Shown here in pieces: positions 45,373-57,633 of a stretch of DNA of 64,000 nt (positions within the stretch are counted from its first letter, which is position 1; every line of letters starts with the position of its first letter). The notes beneath the pieces are model-generated. The model was not told the DNA's origin. It saw only the letters and a list, made by a program, of their open reading frames with translations, and searched no databases. The position numbers and the translations under genes are program-made. Source of the DNA: Oasisia sp. SBJ-2009 (Eukaryota > Annelida > Polychaeta > Sabellida > Siboglinidae); assembly GCA_964017155.1 (NCBI GenBank), contig OZ024863.1, forward strand, positions 40,009,117 to 40,073,116, given 5' to 3'.

Positions 45373-48300
45373 CCAAGTGGGTAGTGACTGGGGCAGCTTC
45401 CTGGTGCTGAGCCTGAGAGGCGCCAGCGTGCTGTGTACACTGCTGACAGCAAAGCTGTAGATGTCTTCCCACAGGGCTCTATAACATAACAATGAATGAT
45501 GGCCGTGACATTCATTACAACTCCTCTCAGCAACAGGCTGACATGTTGTCACACTGTTCGTATAATTAGACTTATGTGTGTGCCCGAGTCACCTTTATGT
45601 TTGCACTTCCACGATGGACTCCTGTTGTGTAGAGGCTGGCCTGGTGTATTGATCATGAATGGAAGCTGAGTAGTTGGGTCGTGTTGTGATTCCACACAAG
45701 AGGGTGATACTTCACAATTTGCCAAAGTGTGAATCGTGCTAGATGTTGACGTGGTGTTGACTGGGCACCGGAGTGAGTGTTGATACGGGGCGAGTGCCGA
45801 GACCAGGAACTCTCTGTGTCTCTCCTGTGCCCATGTAGCTGCTAAAGAGCACAGTGTAGCCAGTTGACTCCTGACATTCTGGGAGCACAGACACAGGCAG
45901 GCAGCCTCAGCAGGCAGCTGTGGAGATGTCAACCACCCACAGCCACGCCCACAAAACTACAGTCATCTACAGCTGACCTGTGCTGTCACACTCACTCAGT
46001 CTCCACAGTACACTTAGTTGCCATCTCCTTAGTAGGCGTTCATTCGCTCAGTATGAGTTCCAAAAAAAATTGTTTGTTTAAAAAAATTCTGATGTAAAAA
46101 ATACAACTTTTGTGTCATGCTAAGTAATGTATTCTATAAGGTTGTTGCAGTTTTGTTTAATTTGACCTCTCTTGCATGTGAGGATATATTTGGCTGACAA
46201 ATATTGCAGGTGGTAAATCTAAATTAACAAGTGTTTTAGTTGGCTCGCTCTGCAGGTGACCAGAGTGCTGACTGCTATTGATAGCACTGCAAAGTCATTT
46301 GTGGTGACACAGTAAACAAGTTTACTGCTGCACTTGTCAATTAAACTGTGGATGGATGAGGGCAATTTAGTGGTGGTACAGAGTGACAGGTTACTTAGAA
46401 GTTTATATATGTGTGTATGTTGTACATAACGTCCAGGTCATGGTATAGGTTCTCTTCTAAGTCATGTCGGACAGGTCAGTATGTAAACATAAAGGTTAAC
46501 TTAGTTGAATAATCATACCGGTCATCTTATGAGTAATCATACAGACCTCCAACTTTTAAGTCAGTCAACCATACAGGTCAGTTTATAGCTTATCTTCAAA
46601 GGTGTAGCTTCTGGTGGTTATCTTGTCGGGCTTGTAAGAATAGAATGACAGCTCAAAACAATCACTGGTTAACTGTGTAGCAAAACATTTCACACTATGA
46701 CACAGACATCTACATTTCATACATATTGTTTGGAAACGCAAGGAAAAATCAAATTTTCTGATCCCTAGAAAGAAATATGAGCTCCTGTGAGCTCCAGCCA
46801 ACTGCACAAAGATATGAATACCACTCTTTATGATCACATAACATGGATGATTGCAAAGGGAATTATGGAAACCCCAGAATTATGACCCTACTGGTTTGTA
46901 TTGCAGCAATGTGGCAGTACATGTAAAGTAACCATACCTAACATTTCCAAACCGCAACATTTTAGTTCTGGTAGTGGAATGTTTCCATTCTGTTGTTTTC
47001 AAAATACACAATACTTTTTTTTATGAAACTGACCATTTGTTTTCAAGATCTACACGTAGTAATTCCTTAATTGAGAATTTGTTCCGATCTAGTTAGGATT
47101 AATTCAGTTGTGGTTGTCACCTACAAAAATAACCCAGACTGTCTGCAATTGTTGGAGAGATAATAATCACAATAAACTTTCTAGTTGGTCCCTGTGTTGC
47201 GATACACCAGGGAAGTGTGGATAGTTATTACAGACGTGTATATGACATGCTCTGACACCAGTCTCCTTCCATCTCCTCGAAGGATGCTCTTACTAGCGCC
47301 TCCTATAGACTCTTCTTGGAACCGTTTGCTGCATAATTCATCAATATCGCTGTATTGACATGATGTGGGCTTGGTTCCAGTTTCTCTCACCCTTGCTTTC
47401 TCACACATCAAAAATATGAACAGATTAGGTGAGGTTGGTGAATGGATCGTTAGATACAGTTTCAGATGCTGAGTACAAAGGCATATTTCACAGTTAGAAG
47501 CAAACGTCATGTTAGTGCAGTCAGTTGATATGTACTGGTGCTATCTGATGCAGACATCTGGATAACCTGTTGCTGTTTGCGACTCAGGTTGTCACGTGAT
47601 TGATGGACGTCAGACATCTGTCTTGTCAGTGTTGAGCATTCATGAAGGTGAAATATCTAAACACTCAAATAACTATGATCATGGCATTGCTAGACGAAGC
47701 ATAGTATTTTTGCCCCAGTCAGTTGCTGGCATTGTATAATTAAAAAATGGCCTGGTACACAGTTTCCTACCGAAGTGTTCTATGTTGAGATGGCTATGGC
47801 TAGCTTCAGCACTGGGCATCAATCCAGATACACTTTGGCTCCATATATCAGTTCAAAGCATGTCATACTCTTACGATGAAGAATTCCAAACCTGTTGATG
47901 GTACCATCCGGTAAACCTTTGACATTTCCTCACTGTCATCTAAGAGATGAATGTCGTGGATTCAGTGTGAGTGAGCTTATGAATTTTATATGACTCATGA
48001 GGAGTCTAGTCTACATAAAGCCTCAGTCAGATGTGTCTTGGTGCTGTCCTTCTGTTGTTTTTGTGGATTTCCATTAACAGTGTAGTTCTGCCTTACAGAG
48101 ATGTCTTGCAGCCTTCACAAGGCATCAAGAATTTTCATTTTAAGAAGGTATTTGATCACGTGTAATTGTTTACCTCAGCATGACATGGTATTAAGCGTGA
48201 TTTAAGTAGTTACAGTGTGTCTCAGCCACCAGGTAACTAACACAAGAGGTTCACCAGACACCAAGTACATGTGTAGTCGCCTCTGTATTTATTGCCACTT

Positions 48301-49974
48301 GATGTTCTTGTAGCCAATTAGAATATCACTTTGCAAGATGCTCATTGCGAATCATCATATGATATCGTCTTGCTGCCATGGAAATCAGCTATGCTGGTAT
48401 GGGGATATAAGTTTAAACGGAAAATTGCCACAGTTGGAACCCACAGCGAGGAATGCAATTTGTATCATTAATCAACATGTAATAATTGGCCAAATCAGTG
48501 TTTGACAACCCTGACTTGTGGCTGGCTGGGGATAGTGTCAACATGTGTTACTTCTCGCATTATCTGGAAATCGAATATGTGTCAGTGTAAAGCCACTGGG
48601 GAAAACGGTCTCTCTGCCTTTTTTAATTCAACAGAAGGGAAGATAGTCGCCAGCTGATTGCCAGAACAACCTGATGGTGTAAGGTATACTGTTGTCACTG
48701 ACATTTGACACACTCGCATGCAGCAACATGGCAATTCACTTCCTGTGGCCTGTGCAGTATAAACATGACTATCCTTAAATATGTGAATGTGCTTGGCCAA
48801 GACACATTTAAAAAAAAAGTAAACAATGATATCAGAGAGTTGCTACCATCTCGGAATCACTGGCATACGTCATGACCCTGGATATTATTGTACATTAGTG
48901 ATCAGCTCCTGGCTTGTCTGGCCTGCTGGCACGTGTCCACCACGAATGGTGATGTTACCTGAATGCCAGAGGTGCAGGTGTGAAGAACAACTGGGTAACG
49001 AGCTGGTGTTGATGCTGCTTGCTGCTCCCAGGCGACTGGCATTGAAACTGTGCACATGTTCGACTCATCAACTCTCCGCCTCATGCCACATTCTTAGATG
49101 TATGCCGGCAGCCAGGAACTGTGGGCTTCCTTCAACACTGTCATCATTGCATCATCCGTTGTTCCAACACGGAAAGTTCCACGAGGCTATGTTTGCTGTA
49201 GATCCTGCATTGATCCCGTTGTGACTTGAGATGTATGTGGCTAATGGAAGTGTTAGGTCTCTGTCTGATGCCCACAAGGTGCCACAGTTCTGTAGGTTCC
49301 ACTTAATCTGCTGCCCAGTTATTGCTGTTCAAATGGATGATAGCAGCCCTCTCACGAGACTAGGATCAGTTGGTCTACTCCATAACGAAGTCTGGTTATT
49401 ACTTTCTCCAAAAAAATCTGGCTAAAGGCCAGAATTTTTTCCAGGGTTGATTTGATCAAAAGTGTGCATTTTGGCACACACATTGCTCATGTGGAAGCCA
49501 TTTCCAATCCCATCCATCACAGTTTCTATTGCCCAGTTTCTTTATATAGTGAGTCACAAACTAAATGTGTGTATCTACAATATGTGCCAGTTATAGTCAT
49601 CAATGTGGGCCCACGGAGTTGGAACTATTGGTTAGAATAGTAACCAGCTGGCCTCCCATCTTGGCTAGTTACCTGTCTTGTCTGTCTTGAAGAAGGACAT
49701 ACTGATCTCTAGCTAAGCCTCTGTTTTATGATTACATCTGACAACTGACATAATGTACAAAAACATCCCCTGTCATTCCCCTCAGTTATTCCTGTGTAGG
49801 CCATGCGCTCGTTGCCAATATCGATCAAGGTCAATTCTTTTGACTGCACATATTATTTAGACAGTTCACACATTACATAATTTACAGATCTGAGCATCAT
49901 CGAACCTAATGTACGATATAAATAACAAACCAGGGAGGGTCTATTAAGTATTCACATCTCTACGCCGTGGAATA

Positions 49975-50270
49975 TTTGCGCCGATAACAAATCTGTTGGC
50001 TACATCGACTGTTGTTTATTTCTCTCGGCTCGGCGGATGCTTGAAATGAAAATGTCACAGGTCACTTTTGCTATTGTGGCGAGATCTGCAAATGACAAAG
50101 CTCCATTAAAAGCGCGTTTGTGTCCATCTGCGGCTTACACAACTGATGTTAATTTGTATGAATTTCCTATCTATCAGTGTCCTTTTTGCATTACCCACTT
50201 GGGACATGTGAGTGCAACCGTAATTGCATTCACTCATGTGTGTTCTTGTCACTAGCGACGTAATGCTCAG
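49975..50270. promoter_or_regulatory. CpG-richer islet, possible enhancer
   Basis: The patch contains AATGACAAAGCTCCATTAAA (50,092-50,111) and several intact CG dinucleotides amid CpG-poor surroundings. Unmethylated, conserved regulatory DNA would look like this. There is no direct proof. Confidence 0.25.
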
Positions 50271-51499
50271 GCTTATGACGTTACAGGCCAGTGCGACTAA
50301 TATCCCAATAATTTTATAGTCTCGTATATTTTACAGGACCTGTAAGTCAGTCAGTGTGGAAAATTGTGTTATAATAGAATCTGTCACTGTCAATGTCAAA
50401 AATTTAATTTGTTTCGTGTATTAGTTGACTTTTTCAGTATTAAGAACTAGTTTAAATGCGGTGTTAGTTTATAAGGGAATTGAAATAATGTCCTCAAAAT
50501 TTTGACATTTAATTAAATTTTCCTACAAAAACACTCGTATATCCATCATTATTCAGAATAGGCTCATATTGAATTTAGATCTGAAGTAGTTTTAATAAAA
50601 TAAATAATGATGTATAGAAAATATGATATATGGTTATTTATGCACATATGTTTACACATGGTTTAGCTATCGTAATTAATATGGTAATGTCTTAATTAAT
50701 CAGATCTGTGCAAAGCATTGAATTGTTAATGTTTCTTTAGTTGTAACATTATTTGAAGTTTGTGCATGAAGCAAATGTCTGATGTGCAATACTCTACAGT
50801 CCAGCATTGGCTGAGCCAAACACAGCCACTCTATCACAGGTCCCAGTGGTCAATGCTCGTGAATGTATAGCAGCACAACATTAGATCAATTAGTGAATAT
50901 TCCACAGTTTTCTTCCGTCGTCCTATTGAGTTGCACACTGTCAAGTTCTCTATTGCTGCATACAACAATGTGTCTCTTTGAAGGATGGCGGTAGTAAACG
51001 TTAATTATGCAAATGGCGCCAGACCACTAAAAGTCCATGTCTATTTTATATCTAGATGTCATCTATGTGGGTGTGTGAATGGTTTCAGCCATGTGACTAA
51101 CATATTCTACAGGCCTGCAGCAAACACATGTATAAGTTATGCGAGGAACGTGGTTTGTGAAATGTAGCTTATCATAGACATAATTTATTATGTAGCATTT
51201 ACTATTTTATTTATTGATATTGGTAGTCGTGTTAACTTAGTTTATTATAATCATTGAAATAGTTTATAAGTATAAAACATTAGTTTAAATACACACATTT
51301 GGATAAGTGGAACTTCTGATATGTAGAAGTATTTTCCTGGGTCCCTGCAGATTTTACTAATCCAGAGTCCAGATTCCAGACCACCCTGTATACTGCTGGT
51401 AATATGGTATACCACATCTTCTCTATACACAAGTCACTAGTAATAATGGTACATATTGTGTTTATTATGGGGTAAATATATTGATCTCTGGTGGGAGGA

Positions 51500-51870
51500 A
51501 CAAGGGGCGGCTGGTAATGACAACGACGAGGCAGGAAACCGGTCGGATTGACAACACTCGAAGGTATTTTGAAGGTGCAGATTAGCGACCGGTGAATGAC
51601 GCGGCCGATTGCCATTACATTACATTCATTCAAGGGCCAAATTGATTTCCATTCGGACAATCTGCACGGCTAATGATGAATGCACTCATGTTAGGCGTAA
51701 ACAGAACCGCGGGACTCGCGTGTCTGCGCATCAGTCCCTGTAGTCACACATCGCCCGGCTCTCACAATGTCGATTTAATTGGGTTAGTCTCGAGCGGCCT
51801 CACAGGAGGCCCGGGATCAGCGATGTGTGCGAGTGTGCCGTGGCGGTCATGCACGCATGTTTGAGGGAGT
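51500..51870. promoter_or_regulatory. CpG-rich islet, possible regulatory element
   Basis: This islet is dense in CG (for example GACGCGGCCG at 51,598-51,607, ACCGCGGGACTCGCG near 51,707, and CTCGAGCGGCC near 51,788). Short open frames here are not family-like. It could be a promoter or enhancer of the downstream calcium-sensor gene. Confidence 0.3.
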
Positions 51871-52994
51871 CTGTCACAACACTCTTCTCTGTTGGATAGT
51901 TCGCCTGAATCGAGGTACCGCTGCTGCTGCCGTGTCTGTCGATTATGCAGGTTTCGCAGAACCAGGAAGTGCTGTAATTATGCTAGCTAGTTTCTCATGG
52001 TAATGCAGCTAGTGCTCAGCTGGTATGCTTGATTCTGACAAGCGTACTAGAAGTCTTTTTTGTTGTGATTTTCACATGGATTTTAGACATGAAAATGTGA
52101 GATACACCTGTATATATACAGAAATAGAATAAAGTATTGTCAAACTCGTAATATTTTATTTTGACTGTCTTCTGTGTGTGGGCAATTAGCATGTTATGGT
52201 GCAGAGTCAGGAGTAAGATTATCTTTTAGACAAATTAGTTTTTTATTGTTTTCTTGTTTGACTGTAATTCCAGACTTCAAGAGTGAAGTTGATCTTGTTA
52301 CTGGCACCTAATTTATGTGTTCTTTTTCGCTGTTTTTTCATTGATATCTCCACCAACCATTTCCATTCCCCTCTATCTTTGGCTCTATGACAGCATAAGG
52401 TTTCCTCATTTCTTTGTCAGTATTGATATGATATCAACACTCTAAGGGCTAGCAAAGAAATGTTGTGATCTTATTATACCAGTCTGCGATTATGCATGAA
52501 TAAACTTCTTATATAGTCGCACTTATTTAATACATCCTACATAATAAATGGACAGATTACTGCATTGCATTGTCTGTGCTACTTGGCCATTGAAATGAGT
52601 GATTAATCTGACATGAGATCTAGTGACAATAGCCACTCAGGTGTAAAAAGCAATAACGTTGTGTTTACATGTGTTCCCTAACCTCAAGTGTGTTTTATGG
52701 CTGCTTTGTTTGCGTGGGACAAGTGTTGGAGGTGATTTAGGTGATGGTTCCTTAATAACTGGTGGGTTGAATGGCGCCGGTGACAGTTACTTATGTGTGG
52801 TTGTGCACGTCTGTGCATGCGTACATCCTGTCAGTGATGAGTGTTGTCCACTCCATACATGAATTACTGTAAGTTATTAATGTCAGGATATCGCTTCACA
52901 AACTGTGGACGATTAAGATGTTCTTTTCAGAGTAGTTGATCGTCTGTCTATCAGTACGTTCCTGCTGTCACAAGGTTATGTTTTATAACCATGT

Positions 52995-53194
52995 CTGAAG
53001 TCCACAATCCTGTCCTTCTGAAGTCCACAAGACCACAACCACGTCCTCCTGAAGTCCACAACCTTGTCCTTCTGAAGTCCACAAGACCACAGCCACGTCC
53101 TCATGAAATCCACAACCCTGTCCTGAAGTCCACAACCCTGTCCTTCTGAAGTCCACAACCACATCCTGAAATTCACAACCACACAAGTCCACAA
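52995..53194. repeat. Minisatellite, left part (interrupted by a LINE)
   Basis: Tandem phrases TCCTTCTGAAGTCCACAA and ACCACAACCACGTCC alternate at about 24-48 base spacing. The same phrases resume at 55,804, on the other side of the LINE. Confidence 0.8.
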
Positions 53195-53719
53195 CTACAT
53201 AATAATAATAATAATTAGTTAACTTCTATTGCGCCTATATCCTTAGAAACCAAGCTCAGAGGCGCATCAAAACAAAAAGGATTAATCGATCTCATAGTCG
53301 GTAAACAAATCAAGTTGTCATCAGATTGATTGATGCGCCAGGGAGCTATGGTGGATAGGCCAGATTGTACAGATATGTTTTTAAATGACGACGGAATTTA
53401 GCAATATTTTCAACTGATTTCACGCTAGAAGGAAGCATATTCCATAGAGTAGGCGCACCCACAGCAAAAGCCCAGTGGCCAGGTGCATGACACACACCTA
53501 AGTCCAAATCACACCCACGTTAGGGTAAATTACCCTTAGGTGACACATAGCCAGTAGGTGCGGTTGCATGACACACACCCAGCTGGGTTATGTCACAAGT
53601 TACGCCAACATTTCTGGGGCAGCTCGAAGCAACCCCAACTGCAGCTAGGTGACTCACAGCGCATTGTATCAATGGCAGCAGTGGTGTACTGCTTGTATAC
53701 ATTCTACGACTGTCCTCAT

Positions 53720-54440
53720 AATCATGGACATAGGGGTGTTTACTTACATGTCAGTCTGTCAATGTTGAATTACTAAATTTTTACAAATTAAATTGCTATT
53801 ATTATTAAATGATTTGTTACTTTGCATTTATTACCACTGTATATGTGATTGTACACGGTTCATAGTGACGGTATGTATATCTTCATAACTATGAACATTA
53901 TGGCCTTTTTTGCTAAGCTGTGTAGGTCTATCAAAGTGGCGTGCTTATCAAATATTTACTAATTAATTAAATTATTATTAAATGAGTTATTAATTTATAT
54001 TTGTAACTTTATATTAATGTAGTTATACACATTGCATAATAATATGTGTAATTATCTTCCTAATCATGGACATTATGGCCTTTTGTTTTTGTGTTGGTCT
54101 GTATGCAAATATTGGTTTATTAATTAATTTATAAATATTACATAACTACTAAATTATATGTCTTATTACAGTTTTTGTTTTACAAATTGTATGTTTATAT
54201 AAACATATATTCATTGACATTGTGGCATTTTGCAAAAAACATTTCTGTCTATCAACCTGGTTACCCGCTAATTATCACTTATTAACACATTTATTTATTT
54301 ATTATTACATGACTAGTTAATATATATATATTTATTCTCATAATAAATGTGGTTACGCACACTGCATAATATGTATAAATATCTTCATATTTATTAATTA
54401 TGCTGGTCGTAATTAGAATGTGTTGGTCTGTTAACTTGGT
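53720..54440. repeat. ~165-bp tandem array, about five diverged units
   Basis: The phrase (CATGGACATTATGGCCTTTT with variants), followed by a TTGGTCTGT-like motif and then a TTAATTAATTAATTATTA-type AT block, starts at about 53,725, 53,885, 54,060, 54,215 and 54,390. The period is therefore about 155-176 bp. The array is satellite-like and sits wholly inside the TIR element. Confidence 0.75.
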
Positions 54441-54625
54441 GCACTACTTAGATAATATTAATTAATTAATTAGTATGAAAAATAAATATTGCAAATTTAG
54501 TACTCCATTCAATGGGTTTCAAAACACTGCAAACAGTATTTTAATAGTTGTATAAATAACACAGTTGTGCAATTTCAAATTCACTTTTATTCAAATATTT
54601 ATCAACAGAAAACAAAAGAATGAGC

Positions 54626-54872
54626 TCATTGCCAGTTTTTATTTAGGTCCTCCACACTCCGCAACGTCGTCGATAGTGCGCTGACCTCTGCCGTCACAGC
54701 ATTCCATCCGTTTTTCTGTCCCTGTTCGACAAGGTTGATTTCAATCGGCCTTGTAACAGTTCTTATAATATAAGTTACGACTTATTTGGCTGTATGCCTG
54801 TATTAAGGCCATAACCTCGGCATGAGAAAGGTTGTCCTTATAATGTCGCTGTTGTCTCACTGCTTCCACCAT
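54626..54872 (-). pseudogene. Myb/SANT-like DNA-binding domain fragment
   Basis: The minus-strand ATG at 54,872 gives MVEAVRQQ, then LSHAEVMALIQAYSQISRN. After a frameshift near 54,775 the other frame reads GQKNGWNAVTAEVSAL, then RSVEDLNKNW, and stops at 54,626. An Ala-Leu-Ile first helix plus WNAVTAEVNA and a later conserved Trp is the pattern of Myb/SANT-like domains found in transposon accessory proteins. It is broken and short. Confidence 0.5.
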
Positions 54873-55803
54873 GAGGACTGTCCGAGGTGAACTGAATTCT
54901 GGGAAGATTTGTTCTCAAAACGCAGCAATTCGCTTATCGGTTACTCGTGCCGGTATCTCTTAGTTGGGCGGCATCTATGTGGCTGTTGTGCACCGCACCC
55001 AATGCGGTCTCCCAGCTATGTCACACCTAGAGAGTTAGGGGTAATTTTACCGCTTAACTTGGGTGCGTGTCATGCAACCGGCCACTGGTCCCCATATTAG
55101 TATTGACCTTTGGTACAAAGAGTAAATCAGAAATAGATGACCAAAGTTGAATAGGTTTTCTTATAGGAGTAAGTAAAGTATGTAAATACGATGGCTGCTT
55201 AGAAGAAAGTGCCTGGTAAGTAATGGTACACATCTTAAACATTATACGATATTGGACAGGCAGCCAATGCAGAGACTTTAGAAGCGGCTTAGAAGGAGTA
55301 AAACGTGGAGACCTAGTCACCACCCTTGCTAAGCAATTTTGAACACGTTGTAGTTTTGTGATATCCTTAATACATGTAGCAATATTATGAAAAAGTTAAT
55401 TACAATAGTCTAATCTACTAGTAACTTTGCAACAGAAACAGGCAAATATCGACGAATACGCCGCAAATCACGAATGTGGTAAAAACATGTTCGACAAATT
55501 TGAGAAATGTGTTCTCTAAAATTTAATTTATCATCAAAAATTACTCCCAAATTCCTAGTCGAAATTGCAGGCATAACATGCTGATTAAGTAAGGGTATAG
55601 GAAAAAGAGTCTTAATTTTGTCACGCTGCCGGTGTGTACCAATAATAAGAAACTCAGTTTTATCAGCATTCAGCTTCAATCTACTCTCAGTCATCCAGCA
55701 AAAAATGTCATCAATACAAGTTCTAAGCTGCTGTAAAGAACTTCTTGCATCTGAAGTGGATAATGATATATAAATTTGAGTATCATCTGCATAAACACAA
55801 CCG

Positions 55804-56045
55804 TATATCCTTCAGCAGTGAGCAACCACACATCATCCTTTGAAGTTCATGGTCACATTTTCCCCATCTCACCCACAACCTTGTCTCCTGAATGCCACGA
55901 CTGTATATCATTCTGAAATGCATAACCACAAGTCCTTCTGAAGTCTTATATCTATCAAGCCACTATATGAAGCCAATAACCACAGGTCCTTCTGAAGTTT
56001 ATATGCACTTGTGAAGGCTACAAGCAGTTCACCACACATCCTCGA
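55804..56045. repeat. Minisatellite, right part
   Basis: This continues the unit of 52,995-53,194 (CCTTCTGAAGTC and CCACAACC phrases), more diverged. CACAAC flanks both LINE ends and may be its target duplication. Confidence 0.65.
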
Positions 56046-57633
56046 GTCGCCCATAGCCACGTGACCTCCAGCAGTCCAGTAATGTTTTTGAAGAATAATT
56101 TGTAACTCACTTATTACCTGGTTCTGTTACCAGTCACATGGCTCACAATATTGCCAGTATTTTGCTGGTGTCATTGATGAGCTCCTGCTGAGTCACCTCC
56201 ACTGGTCTCTCACTCTCTCTCTAACTATCAATTACAGGGTGGCCAGGAAGACAGCATGCCAGGCTCTGCTGCCACTGTGCCTTTCTGCTGTGTCATGCAC
56301 TGTCACCTCAGGGGTGCTGCATCTCTAACAATATCTCTTGTAGTTCTGGGAATTGGTTCTCACTGTGTTGATGGTGGCTTTTGCAACCATTTAGTAAGAA
56401 AGCAGGATAATGCAGTTCTGCTGTTGGCAAATAAGTAAGAACAATTAGGAGTAATGGCTCCTATGCTGGGTTGTGTGTGATGTCGCGTTGCGCATGTTAA
56501 GATTTTGCAGCAAGTGCGAGACGAGAGAGACAGCAATGTCCAGAGAACGACAGCAGACTTTTTGAGTTGATTCGTACAGGTGTTGCTGGCTGTCGGGCGG
56601 TTTCAACGCGATAGTGTAAACGTGTTAAATTAAATTAAGTGACGCTCGTGGAATATAGCAGAACATGTCGTCCGCAATAGTGCAAGCACAGAGATCCTAC
56701 AAGAACAGCCACACTCCTAGGAGGTGAGATGGAAACGCCTGTTATTTCTTTCCATTAATTAGCACTGTTAGATAATTGTAATTAGAACTGCTAGATATTA
56801 AGTGTTGGATCAAGATTGCCGTTCACATTGCTGCAAACCTCTAAGAAGAAGAATATCAAGATTTTAACGGTCCTAGTTAATTACTAAAATAAGTAATGGT
56901 AAGCACTATTAAGATACACGTGAATATGTAACTGATGAGATAATCGTGGGATATGTATACTATAGACAAGTAATGTTTAGTTAAACTTGCTGTCATTAAG
57001 TGGGTAGACTTGTACAGTGTGTTAATTAATTAAGTTTGTAGATGAAGTGACATGTATTTGCAGCAGTAGAGTTTGTGATGTCATCTGCTTTTTTGTTTTG
57101 TTGCAGATAGTGTCGGTGGAGGTATGCATGAGAAAATCACACACAGTTGCAGCTGTCAACAGCTGCCTGGACTTAGCATGTAACCTAATAACAAGACAAC
57201 AAGAGAGCTAGTGAATTTTAGGTTGGTAATTATAATTGGATTGTAGGTAAAAAAGACACCTAAGTCATTGCACAAAAGCTCTACATTATTGATAAAAGTA
57301 TTTTTTTTTAAGTGCATGTTTACACACCACTTAAATTTGACACCATTTAACAGCAACAATAATACAGTGTGCATTCATTTCAGTCTGTTTTCAATATTTT
57401 TTCAAGAACAGATTGCTGCTAGAACACATACAAACACCAGCACTGGAAAACCACCAAAGCAGCATTTAATTTTACAAAAAGCAAACAGTTGATTTAGATT
57501 TAATGTAATACTGTGTAGTTGGTAGACTTTAATACTGTCTAGTTGGTGACAGTCCATCAGCTGAACGGTGGAGACATGACATGACGTTCGGGTATTGGTG
57601 TTGGCAGTAGGGTATATCAAAACACAAGACACC
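56046..57633. other. Upstream region of the calcium-sensor gene
   Basis: 56,046-56,470 shows nothing coding. 56,480-56,723 is the candidate promoter and untranslated exon. 57,085-57,120 has a TTGTTTTGTTGCAG acceptor-like tract followed after 15 bases by GTATGC, possibly a micro-exon. The acceptor just before the coding exon is not obvious. Confidence 0.4.
56480..56723 (+). promoter_or_regulatory. Candidate promoter / untranslated exon of the calcium-sensor gene
   Basis: A CpG-rich patch (GATGTCGCGTTGCGCATG near 56,481; GTCGGGCGGTTTCAACGCG near 56,595) ends in CCTAGGAG followed by GTGAGA, a good donor at 56,724. A short frame starts at ATG 56,665 (MSSAIVQAQRSYKN) but does not join in frame to the known coding exons with certainty. 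It is about 0.9 kb before the start codon on the same strand. Confidence 0.4.

Larger units (their letters stand above)
45373..52994. other. Gene-free stretch with two CpG-rich islets
   Basis: Apart from the islets at 49,975-50,270 and 51,500-51,870, the sequence is CpG-poor and AT/TG-rich with no recognisable coding exon. The 132-codon open frame at 48,826-49,224 has no family-like motif. Confidence 0.5.
53472..55088 (-). mobile_element. TIR element with tandem core and Myb/SANT-like fragment
   Basis: The left end, CCAGTGGCCAGGTGCATGAC then ACACACC, is the inverse of the right end, which reverse-complemented reads CCAGTGGCCGGTTGCATGAC then ACGCACCC. Both ends are followed by AGGTG/TAATTTACC-like motifs. 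Between them lie an AT-rich tandem core (53,720-54,440) and, near the right end, a remnant of a Myb/SANT-like gene on the minus strand. The Myb-like protein is the usual second gene of Harbinger elements, but no TWA duplication is visible and no transposase is present, so the superfamily is open. Confidence 0.7.
53195..55803 (-). mobile_element. 5'-truncated LINE (CR1/L2-type), split by a TIR element
   Basis: Read on the minus strand from 55,803, the copy starts at the catalytic VYADDTQIYI. It continues with LKLNADKTEFLIIGTHRQ, NLGVIFDDKLNFREHISQIC, RLDYCN, LQRVQNCLARVV and LKSLHWLPVQYRI, down to about 55,089. The last part of the protein (AFAVGAPTLWNMLPSSVKS, KFRRHLKTYLYNLA) lies at 53,471-53,340, followed by a 3' UTR and an ATTATT tail at 53,195-53,215. 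A frameshift and a stop near 55,405-55,385 inactivate it. The 1.6-kb gap between the halves is a separate insertion. It is 5'-truncated, as LINE copies usually are. Confidence 0.88.

Noticed and set aside
45549..45932. 127-codon minus-strand open frame
   Set aside because: No recognisable motif and no splice context.
48826..49224. 132-codon open frame in the gene desert
   Set aside because: Composition and residue pattern are not protein-like and no family is recognised.
53472..55088. Target-site duplication for the TIR element
   Set aside because: The bases next to the two ends are complementary and not repeated, so they extend the inverted repeat; no 2-9 bp direct duplication was found.
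57595..57633. Upstream in-frame ATG for the calcium-sensor protein
   Set aside because: It would add 13 residues and bury the Gly2 myristoylation site that defines the family.
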